Below are positions 1 to 5,651 of a stretch of 5,692 nucleotides of DNA, in pieces (the stretch's first letter is position 1; each line of letters starts with the position of its first letter). This DNA comes from Anaerolineae bacterium (lineage in GTDB: Bacteria > Chloroflexota > Anaerolineae > JAFGEY01): contig JAFGIE010000077.1 in NCBI GenBank assembly GCA_016929775.1, positions 1-5,692 on the forward strand. Reading direction: 5' to 3'. The notes under the pieces are model-generated. The model worked only from the letters and a program-made list of their open reading frames with translations, had not been told where the DNA came from and did no database searches. Both the position numbers and the translations under genes were made by a program.

Positions 1-7
1 GCACCCA

Positions 8-23
8 TCCGGTCCTGTCCGGT
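8..23 (+). promoter_or_regulatory. Direct repeat TCCGGT abutting the -35 box (possible regulator site)
   Basis: TCCGGT occurs at 8-13 and again at 18-23. The starts are 10 bp apart, about one helical turn, and the second copy runs into the -35 hexamer. This placement is typical of activator sites that touch the -35 region. No regulator family can be named from it, and in GC-rich DNA a 6-bp repeat can arise by chance. Confidence 0.22.
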
Positions 24-51
24 TGACAGCGCTGGCGGGCGGTGTTACACT
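23..51 (+). promoter_or_regulatory. Sigma70-type promoter for the five-gene operon
   Basis: The -35 box TTGACA (23-28) is a perfect consensus match. A 17-bp spacer separates it from TACACT (46-51), which matches the -10 consensus at 4 of 6 positions and is preceded by TGT (43-45), an extended -10 element. The predicted transcription start is near base 58. That gives a leader of about 54 nt to the SD-preceded TTG at 112, or a leaderless message if the ATG at 58 is used. Confidence 0.72.
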
Positions 52-97
52 GAATCTATGGCCATCGGGTTTGGTCGCGTGCATAGCTGGCGGCGAG

Positions 98-103
98 AGG
101 AGG
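98..103 (+). promoter_or_regulatory. Shine-Dalgarno AGGAGG that decides the start of the first gene
   Basis: AGGAGG (98-103, within GAGAGGAGG 95-103) lies 8 nt upstream of the TTG at 112-114, which is optimal spacing. The in-frame ATG at 58 has no SD and lies on the predicted transcription start. The SD is therefore the main reason to prefer the TTG start. Confidence 0.65.
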
Positions 104-111
104 CGGTTGTA

Positions 112-687
112 TTGAGCGCAGAAAGAGGTGGGCGCGGCTGTTGGCGCTGTGGCTGCTGGGCTGTGCTAGGCGCCGTGATCGTCGTAGCGTTGGTCGTGGG
201 AGGCGTAGTCCTGTGGCGCTCGGACATCCCCGACCGGCTGGGCGTGCGGCAGTCACCCGCGCGGCGGCTGCTTTCCGGCGAACCGGACCGCTATGCCGCG
301 CAGCAGGTCGTGGACGAGCTTGTCGCGGCAGGCGTGGATACGCAGGGCATGTGGGTGTATGTCCTGCCGGTGGAGGGCAAACCTTACCGCGCCCTGTATG
401 CCCTGCTCGACGCCTCAGCGGGCTTTGAGTTTGACCGTAGCAGCGGGGGAGATGTGGTGCTCGATCAGCTCGTCCGCCTGGCGACGGGCGATGCCGCCGC
501 GGCGCAGGACATCGGGCGCGTGGCGATCGACTACCGCGACGCGGAGGGCAACCAGGTGATCTCGCTCACCGCGCCGACGGACGCGATCCGCGCCTATGCC
601 AGGGGCGAGATCACGCAGGAGGCGTTCATGGCTTCGCTGGAGGGCCAAATCGATCTGGCGGCGATGGCGGGAGGGCTGGGAGAATGA
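112..687 (+). CDS. Single-pass membrane protein with extracytoplasmic domain, unknown function
   Basis: No family is recognised. From the TTG start the protein has 191 residues. A short basic N-terminus (R5, R8, R12) is followed by a Cys-Trp cluster, CWRCGCW (10-16), and one strongly hydrophobic helix at about 16-35 rich in V, A, G and L. The positive-inside rule predicts N-in/C-out, placing residues 36-191 outside the membrane. That domain is mixed alpha/beta and acidic, with a strand-like stretch MWVYVLPVEG and a long acidic/Ala-rich region. It has no motif I can assign. The start is chosen for AGGAGG 8 nt upstream; an alternative ATG at 58 adds 18 residues and would make the mRNA leaderless. 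The stop overlaps the start of the lipoprotein gene in ATGA, so the two are probably translationally coupled and may act together on the cell surface. Coding status is supported by promoter, SD, coupling and third-position GC bias. Confidence 0.72.
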   Translation: MSAERGGRGCWRCGCWAVLGAVIVVALVVGGVVLWRSDIPDRLGVRQSPARRLLSGEPDRYAAQQVVDELVAAGVDTQGMWVYVLPVEGKPYRALYALLDASAGFEFDRSSGGDVVLDQLVRLATGDAAAAQDIGRVAIDYRDAEGNQVISLTAPTDAIRAYARGEITQEAFMASLEGQIDLAAMAGGLGE

Positions 688-1355
688 GGATCAGGACGAT
701 CGCGATCGGACTGCTGTGCGCGCTCGCTGCCCTACTCGCCGCGTGCCAGTTCACGCCCGAGGACCGCGACCTCGTGCGCTCGTTTGTCGAGGACTGGGCG
801 CGCTCCAGGAACATGCACCCGATCAAGGAGGATGGGGGCATCAGCTTGGAGGGACTGTGGAACGCCGGCACCCGCTACGTGACCGGGAGCACCGGCGACG
901 CAGAGGCCGACGCCGTGCTCGACGCCTACGAAGTGATCTCTAACCTGCACGAGGCGGACGTGCTGATGGACAAGGGCCGGCAAGAGCGCGACGCGGGGCC
1001 TATGGACCAGGCGATCGGCAGGCGACCTGGCGACTGGACCTACCGCGTCTCGCGCGCCGCGCTGGCCCTGGAGCAGGGGGACCTGGATGCGTATCGAGCG
1101 CAAACCGACGCGGCGTACTCGATCGTGGACCAGCGCGGGATCGATCCCGTGTGGTACGCGAGCCAGAACATCCAGGACCTGCAGGCGGTCCAAGACACGC
1201 TGGCGGCGCAGGGGTGGCCCAACCGCGAGCAGTGCGTCCAGCTGAATGTGGCGCTCGCCACGTACTACAAGCAGCGGGCGGATCTGACGGGGTCCGAGGC
1301 CGATTCCGTCGCGTCGTTGGCAGCGGCGATGACAGCCGATGCGTGTGCAGAGTAG
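684..1355 (+). CDS. Putative lipoprotein with TPR-like helical region
   Basis: The protein has 223 residues. The N-terminus is a lipoprotein signal peptide: MRIR, a hydrophobic core, then the lipobox LAAC with the modified cysteine at position 21. The mature protein would be anchored to the outer face of the membrane. The chain is mostly helical. Residues about 75-148 have alternating helices with a pattern like tetratricopeptide repeats (Ala/Leu-rich helix, EQGDLDAY turn, next helix), but I cannot define full 34-residue repeats. C184 and C221 could form a disulfide. The ATG overlaps the upstream stop in ATGA and has GGGAGG (669-674) 9 nt upstream. TPR-like folds usually mediate protein-protein contacts, so a partner role with the preceding membrane protein is a reasonable inference. 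No enzymatic motif is seen. Third-position GC bias supports this frame; the long open frame on the opposite strand is a composition shadow. Confidence 0.78.
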   Translation: MRIRTIAIGLLCALAALLAACQFTPEDRDLVRSFVEDWARSRNMHPIKEDGGISLEGLWNAGTRYVTGSTGDAEADAVLDAYEVISNLHEADVLMDKGRQERDAGPMDQAIGRRPGDWTYRVSRAALALEQGDLDAYRAQTDAAYSIVDQRGIDPVWYASQNIQDLQAVQDTLAAQGWPNREQCVQLNVALATYYKQRADLTGSEADSVASLAAAMTADACAE

Positions 1356-1358
1356 GCA

Positions 1359-3182
1359 ATGAGCCCTGTCGGCGCCCGTCTCGAGGCTACGCACGAGTGG
1401 TCGGCGCACGATCCATTTGGCCGCCCCAAGGCGGCGGATCGCGCCGCCTTGGCGGGCGGCGTCACGGACCCGGCGGGCGCCGCCGTCCTGCGCGCCGCGC
1501 GGGGCGGGTACGCCTCGTTCCGGGTGCTGGTCCACGGGCAGGGCGCGTACCGCCTATCGGCGTCGATCGGGAGCAGGCTCGAGATCGACCTCTACAAGGC
1601 CTGGTACCACCGCATGCGGGCTGACCAGAGTCAGCCCGACTCTGGTCAGCCTGACTCTGGTCAGCCCGACCCTAGTCAGCCCGCGAACTACTGGCCCGAT
1701 GCGCTGATCCCAGTGGGCGATGGGCACGCGTCCCAGCTCCCCGATCCCGAGAACCAGATCCCGGGCCAGACGGTCCAGGCTTTCTGGGTCGACGTCTATG
1801 TCCCAGCGGATGTCCCACCCGGTCCGGTGACCGGTGCGGTGCGCCTGGACGCCGGGGCAGAGACCGACACGCTGCGTCTGCGCGTCCTCGTCCTGGAGCC
1901 CGTGCTGCCCGAGCGCCCGTGCGTGACCATGGATCACAACTCGTACGGCGCGCGCTGGCTGTTCGACAGCTACCCCCGCGCGTTCGCGGGCGTCGACGAT
2001 GCCGAGGTGCGCTGGGAGCGGGCGGCGGCGTACCTGCAGCACCACTACCGGTTGGTGCGCGAACACCGCGGCTTGTTCCACAACCTCGGCTACGGGCACT
2101 CGGGCGCCTTCGACCCGATCTATGGCCCGCGTTCCATTGGGCGGGGACGCGACAAGAAGCTGGTCGACTGGGAGCGCTATGACCGGCACTACGGACCGCT
2201 GCTCGATGGGAGTGCCTTCCGGACAGCGGGGCCCGGCATGCCGCGCCCGCGGCAGGCGCCGCGTCCTCTCGAGAGCGTCTACACTCCGATCAACCCCGAT
2301 TGGCCCGCCTCCTACCTGTGGTGGGGCGAGCTAGGATACGAGTTCGAGTTCACGCGCTGCGTCGCCCAGTTCGACGCGCACCTGCGGCGCAACGGCTGGA
2401 CAGAGACCGTCGTCGAGTTCTTTGCCAACCACAAGAAACGCTACCGCTGGTTCGAGTGGGATGGCGACGAGGTCAAGCAGTCCAAAGACTTGCGTTACCA
2501 CCGGGAGCTGGTGCGCCTGTGGGAGCAGGCGATCGGCGAGACGCCCGTGCCCTGGGTGTACCGCGCGGACGTAAGCTGGCAGATGCGCGCCCAGTTCGAG
2601 GCGATGGCGGGACACAGGAACTTTTGGGTGTGCGGCGGGTTCCATCGTTGGTACCGGGGTGAGGTCGCGCAGGTTGTGGCGCGCGGCGACATCGTGTGGT
2701 GGTATGGCGGCGCGCCGCCCGTGCAGGCGGCGACCAGCGCGATCCTGAGCAACGTCTACCAGACCTGGGCGCGCGGGCTGCACGGGTACTGTGCGTGGCA
2801 GACGGTGGCGCATGGACCCGACCCGTGGACCGACTGCGACGGGTGCGCCACGGCGCTGGTCTACCCGGGGGAGCGCTTTGGGATCGCCGGGCCGATCCCG
2901 TCGATCCGGCTCAAGGTGCAGCGCAACGGGATCCAGGATATCGACCTGATCCACCAACGCGCGGCGCCGGGCGCCGAGGATGCCCTGCGCGCCGAGCTGG
3001 CGCAGCGGATCCCGATCCCGCTGTGGGCGGACCCGCCGCCCGCGGCGCAGCGCCTTCCTCCGGAGGAATGGGACAGCCGGAACTTGGAAGAGCACGAGCC
3101 GCTGCACGGCGGGGAGGAAGGGCTCGACCCAGGCTGGTGGCGGGCGCTGCGCGATCGCGCGCTGGGCGGCGAGGAGGCGTGA
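1359..3182 (+). CDS. DUF4091 / GH123-like putative glycoside hydrolase
   Basis: The protein has 607 residues. A beta-rich N-terminal region (about 40-85 and 110-180) includes AARGGYASFRVLV and FWVDVYVPADVPPG, matching the sandwich domain usual in DUF4091 proteins. A catalytic-barrel-like region follows (about 185-480). WERYDRHYGPLLDGSAF (271-287) and NGWTET (345-350) fit family patterns. The acidic pair D370-E371 sits where the family has its DE motif, proposed as the catalytic pair by analogy with GH123 beta-N-acetylgalactosaminidases. The C-terminal signature is clear: VWWYGGAPP (446-454), LVYPG (500-504), PSIRLKVQRNGIQD (514-527). The substrate cannot be read from the sequence. There is no signal peptide, so a cytoplasmic location is inferred, unusual for this kind of enzyme. 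The start is 3 nt after the lipoprotein stop with only a weak SD, suggesting reinitiation. A DxxQP x 4 repeat (89-108) interrupts the N-terminal region just before the conserved NYWPDALIP. Confidence 0.85.
   Translation: MSPVGARLEATHEWSAHDPFGRPKAADRAALAGGVTDPAGAAVLRAARGGYASFRVLVHGQGAYRLSASIGSRLEIDLYKAWYHRMRADQSQPDSGQPDSGQPDPSQPANYWPDALIPVGDGHASQLPDPENQIPGQTVQAFWVDVYVPADVPPGPVTGAVRLDAGAETDTLRLRVLVLEPVLPERPCVTMDHNSYGARWLFDSYPRAFAGVDDAEVRWERAAAYLQHHYRLVREHRGLFHNLGYGHSGAFDPIYGPRSIGRGRDKKLVDWERYDRHYGPLLDGSAFRTAGPGMPRPRQAPRPLESVYTPINPDWPASYLWWGELGYEFEFTRCVAQFDAHLRRNGWTETVVEFFANHKKRYRWFEWDGDEVKQSKDLRYHRELVRLWEQAIGETPVPWVYRADVSWQMRAQFEAMAGHRNFWVCGGFHRWYRGEVAQVVARGDIVWWYGGAPPVQAATSAILSNVYQTWARGLHGYCAWQTVAHGPDPWTDCDGCATALVYPGERFGIAGPIPSIRLKVQRNGIQDIDLIHQRAAPGAEDALRAELAQRIPIPLWADPPPAAQRLPPEEWDSRNLEEHEPLHGGEEGLDPGWWRALRDRALGGEEA
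1617..1682 (+). repeat. In-frame 4 x 15-bp tandem repeat with perfect inverted repeats
   Basis: Four 15-bp units (1623-1637, 1638-1652, 1653-1667, 1668-1682) encode DQSQP, DSGQP, DSGQP and DPSQP. Units 2 and 3 differ only in the last base. Unit 1 differs from them only at four central bases, CAGA instead of TCTG, which is the exact reverse complement of those bases. Two alternative perfect hairpins result. One has a 14-bp stem, 1619-1632 with 1638-1651, and a 5-nt loop. The other has an 18-bp stem, 1617-1634 with 1651-1668, and a 16-nt loop. The array lies inside the glycosidase-like gene and keeps the frame, so the protein gains a flexible polar linker of about 20 residues. Confidence 0.93.
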
Positions 3183-3712
3183 TGGCGGAGGCGGCGTGTG
3201 CGGTGCGCGAGGCATTGACCGGTGTCGCGCGGGTGGCGAGCGCGATCCTGGACGGCGACGAGGCGCGGCGGATCATCACCCCGCGCGCCATGGCGCACAT
3301 CGCGCACCCCGATCCCGAGTACCGGTTCCTCGCCGGCGACTACTATGACGTCGATCACGAGACCTTTCTCCGCACGAAAAAGATGCTGCTCCGCCTGGCG
3401 CGCCTGCTGGACTACCCGTGCGGCACGGCGCTGTGGGTCCCGGTCGCCGGGTTGGATGGGGCCATGACCCTGGCTGTGCAGAACGGCGCCATCCACCGCT
3501 ACTACCGCTTCGGCGCGCTCCGGATCGAGACCCCGCCCGAGATGTGCGCGTGCATGGACAGCGGCGAGATCGTCGTCGCTCCCATGGAACACGGCTGCAC
3601 GACGTGGACCGTCCTAGCGCCCGTGTTTGACAGTTTGGGCGATGTGGCGGCGGTGGCAGAGTTCAGCGCACTCGACCCGAGCGGCGACGCGCTCGCCCCG
3701 GCGTGGAGCTAG
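3182..3712 (+). CDS. Small soluble protein, Cache/PAS-like sensory domain (tentative)
   Basis: The protein has 176 residues, with no signal peptide or membrane helix. The N-terminal half is helical (about 5-35 and 56-76). The second half (about 80-165) reads as a beta-sheet sensory fold. Strands GTALWVPVAG and MTLAVQNGAIHRYYRFG are followed by SGEIVVAPMEHGCTTWTVLA, and then the hairpin PVFDSLGDVAAVAEFSA. That last element resembles the 'aPI-D-s-G-x-vvaVv' end of Cache, GAF and PAS domains. The resemblance is from pattern only, and I cannot choose among these folds. There is no output domain (kinase, GGDEF, HTH). Four cysteines (80, 122, 124, 139) lie in or near the putative sensor; C122 and C124 form a CAC motif. 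The start overlaps the upstream stop by one base (TGATG), with GAGGAGG (3171-3177) 4 nt upstream. Lying between two enzyme genes, it might sense their substrate or product; this is inference. Confidence 0.68.
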   Translation: MAEAACAVREALTGVARVASAILDGDEARRIITPRAMAHIAHPDPEYRFLAGDYYDVDHETFLRTKKMLLRLARLLDYPCGTALWVPVAGLDGAMTLAVQNGAIHRYYRFGALRIETPPEMCACMDSGEIVVAPMEHGCTTWTVLAPVFDSLGDVAAVAEFSALDPSGDALAPAWS

Positions 3713-3724
3713 CGAGGCGTGGGC

Positions 3725-5587
3725 ATGGATCCCCTCGACCGCTGCTTCGCCGCCGTCGCGCCGTTGGTGGACGTGGACCGGATCGCCGACCAGATCGCGC
3801 GGCTCGCGGAACGGGAGCGGAGGACCGATTTCGACTCGTTCGAGGGTAGCGCGCGCTATCTCGCGGCGCGCTTTCGCGACCTCGGCGCCGCGTGCGAGGT
3901 GCTGCGCTTCCCGGCGGACGGCGTCACCACCTACGGGTGCTGGACGGCGCCGATCGGCTACCGCACCACGCGCGCCAAGTGCGCGATCGTCGCCCCAGCG
4001 CAGTGTGCGTGCGTGCTCGGGGATCGCGACGTGGAGCCCAACACGGCGATCGTGGGCACGGGCTACACCGGTCCGGGGGGGATCGAGGCGCCCGTGGTGC
4101 ACGTCGCGGCGCGCGAGGACCTGCCGGGGCTGGACATCGCCGGCAAGATCGTGTTCTGCGACACGCTCCATCCCGCCTCCATCCGGCGCGCGGTGCTCGA
4201 CGGGGGCGGCGCGGCGGTCGTCAGCAGCTGGGCCCGCGACCGGCAGCACAACCGCGCGTACGTGCAGTGGATCAACACCTGGGACGCCGAACCCGATGGG
4301 TGGCTGCCGACGGCGCAGGCGCGGACCGAGAACCTGCCTGGGATCAGCCTCTCCTCCGAGCGCGGTGACGTGCTGCGCGCGTGCCTGGCGCAGGGTCCCG
4401 TCGTACTGCGCATCGTCACCGAGGGCGCCTACTATCCCTCTCAACTGCCGGGCGTGTGGGCCCTGTCGCCCGGCGCGGACGATGCGTTGGTCCTGCTGAC
4501 CGGGCACCTGTTCGAGCAGGGACTCATTGACAACGCGTCGGGGGTCGGGGTCGCCCTAGCCGTCCACGAGATCGTCCGCCGTCTGCAAGAGACTGCGGGC
4601 CTCACACTCCGGCGCGGGCTGGCAAACTATCACAGCCAAGAGTGCTATGGCGTCCTGGCGCTGGCAGCGTATGGCCCTGAGCGCGTGCGCCGGGCGTGTG
4701 CGCACCTCAACCTGGATCAGGTCGGGCGGGGCGGGCTCCCGGTGCGGCTTCGCCCGGGGCTGTTGGCCTCGACCGGGTTCAGCGGCGCCCTGCTGCGCAT
4801 GGCGCTGGCGCGCGCGCAGCAGCTGGTCCCTGCCTGCGGCTACGAGATCGGGGACACGTTCGAGATCAACTGCACGTTGTTGGCCGATCCGCTCCTGGGC
4901 GGCGTACCTACCTCGCTGCTGGAGCAGGATAACCCCGAGTGGCACACCTCGCACGACCGGGCGGGCGCCCAGCAGTTGGACGCCGACGTGCTGCGCATGG
5001 TCACGCTCGCCGTCGCCGCCTGGGCGACCTTGCTGGTTAGCGCGGGCGATCGCGAGGTCGAATGGCTGCGCGATGTCTACCGCGAGGAGGTCGAGCGCGC
5101 CGTCGCCGCGGGCGAGGTCGCCGACGGCGCGATCTATGCGCAGCTCGTGGAGCGCGAGATGTCGAGCCTGGCGGCGATCGCGTCGCCGGGGGCGCGCGCC
5201 TCCCTGCGGCGCGAGGCGGCGCGTCTCGCTCGCGCCGTGTCCCGCCAGTGCGGCGCACGGGCGATTGTGCCCGAAGGGACAGCGGACGAGGTCGCGGCGA
5301 GCAGGCGCTGCTACCCCAGGGCGCTGGTCGGGGGCACCGCGGTGGCGCGCTGCTTTACAGAGGCGCAACTGCGCGCGATCGGCGCGCCCAAGTGGAGCAC
5401 GCTGCAGCTCGTGCTCAAGTCGTGGGCCGATGGCAGCCGCAGTGCCTATGACATCGCCCGTCTGGCGAGCACTGAGACCGGCAAGGCGCTGACCCTGTCC
5501 TACGTGTTGACCTTTTTCCAGGTCTACGCCGACGCGGGCCTCGTCTCGCTGGAGCGCGAACCCCTGTCATCGGGCGGCTGCCGATGA
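3725..5587 (+). CDS. M28/DUF4910-like metallopeptidase with PA-like domain and C-terminal winged helix
   Basis: The protein has 620 residues. An N-terminal helical part of the peptidase fold (about 1-65, RYLAARFRDLGAACEV) precedes an inserted PA-like domain (about 115-170: LPGLDIAGKIVFCDT, then AVLDGGGAAVVSS). The peptidase core follows. Putative metal ligands are H261, D269 (in DNASG), D331 (LNLDQVG) and H407 (PEWHTSHD). E306 in ECYG aligns with the general-base Glu, placing C307 where classic M28 enzymes have the second Glu. A helical linker (about 440-510) leads to a winged-helix-like C-terminus (about 545-612: WSTLQLVLKSW, SAYDIARLA, VLTFFQVYADAGLVSLE). Related DUF4910-type proteins also carry C-terminal winged helices. 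The likely reaction is aminopeptidase-like cleavage, but substrate and activity are unproven. No signal peptide is seen, so a cytoplasmic location is inferred. ATG 3725 is preferred because GAGG (3714-3717) is 7 nt upstream; GTG 3719 would add two residues. Confidence 0.85.
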   Translation: MDPLDRCFAAVAPLVDVDRIADQIARLAERERRTDFDSFEGSARYLAARFRDLGAACEVLRFPADGVTTYGCWTAPIGYRTTRAKCAIVAPAQCACVLGDRDVEPNTAIVGTGYTGPGGIEAPVVHVAAREDLPGLDIAGKIVFCDTLHPASIRRAVLDGGGAAVVSSWARDRQHNRAYVQWINTWDAEPDGWLPTAQARTENLPGISLSSERGDVLRACLAQGPVVLRIVTEGAYYPSQLPGVWALSPGADDALVLLTGHLFEQGLIDNASGVGVALAVHEIVRRLQETAGLTLRRGLANYHSQECYGVLALAAYGPERVRRACAHLNLDQVGRGGLPVRLRPGLLASTGFSGALLRMALARAQQLVPACGYEIGDTFEINCTLLADPLLGGVPTSLLEQDNPEWHTSHDRAGAQQLDADVLRMVTLAVAAWATLLVSAGDREVEWLRDVYREEVERAVAAGEVADGAIYAQLVEREMSSLAAIASPGARASLRREAARLARAVSRQCGARAIVPEGTADEVAASRRCYPRALVGGTAVARCFTEAQLRAIGAPKWSTLQLVLKSWADGSRSAYDIARLASTETGKALTLSYVLTFFQVYADAGLVSLEREPLSSGGCR

Positions 5588-5617
5588 CCGATCGGCGCCC
5601 GACTGACCACAAAGGCG

Positions 5618-5646
5618 TTGACAGGCGCCTCCGGGTTCGTTATAAT
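5618..5646 (+). promoter_or_regulatory. Consensus-perfect sigma70 promoter for a downstream transcript
   Basis: TTGACA (5618-5623), a 17-bp spacer, and TATAAT (5641-5646) match the sigma70 consensus at all 12 positions with ideal spacing. It lies 30 bp after the stop of the peptidase gene. The AT-rich -10 stands out in this GC-rich sequence. The predicted start is near base 5653, leaving only about 40 nt of the new transcript in the window. Such strength is more typical of stable RNAs or highly expressed genes than of an ordinary accessory gene. Confidence 0.85.
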
Positions 5647-5651
5647 AGGTA

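Noticed and set aside
732..1535. Long open frame on the minus strand opposite genes 2 and 3
   Set aside because: It spans two genes with better evidence (lipobox, family motifs). Its translation is Arg/His/Val-rich with no recognisable domain, as expected for a GC-rich shadow.
1623..1682. Possible CRISPR array
   Set aside because: The units are contiguous 15-mers with no spacers, in frame within a gene.
2696..3181. Upstream extension of gene 4 to an ATG at 2696
   Set aside because: The extension overlaps the conserved C-terminus of gene 3 and reads as low-complexity Arg/Ala/Gly. The ATG at 3182 has its own SD and the usual stop-start overlap.
2331..3215. Minus-strand open frame opposite the glycosidase-like gene
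   Set aside because: The opposite frame encodes the DUF4091 C-terminal signature; this one has no start signal or recognised domain.
3719..3724. GTG start for the peptidase gene
   Set aside because: GAGG (3714-3717) is only 1 nt away from this GTG but 7 nt from the ATG at 3725. A weaker GGAG at 3705-3708 keeps the GTG possible but less likely.
3627..4499. Plus-strand open frame overlapping the peptidase gene
   Set aside because: The translation is Arg/Ser/Ala-rich low complexity, typical of a shifted frame in GC-rich DNA; the other frame carries conserved motifs.
3614..4507. Long minus-strand open frame opposite the peptidase N-terminus
   Set aside because: It is a shadow of a gene with a clear M28/PA signature; the translation is Arg/Gly/Pro-rich and has no motif.
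5588..5617. Intrinsic terminator after the peptidase gene
   Set aside because: Only short GC inverted repeats (for example TCGG/CCGA at 5592-5602) without a T-run are present, so no rho-independent terminator is supported.
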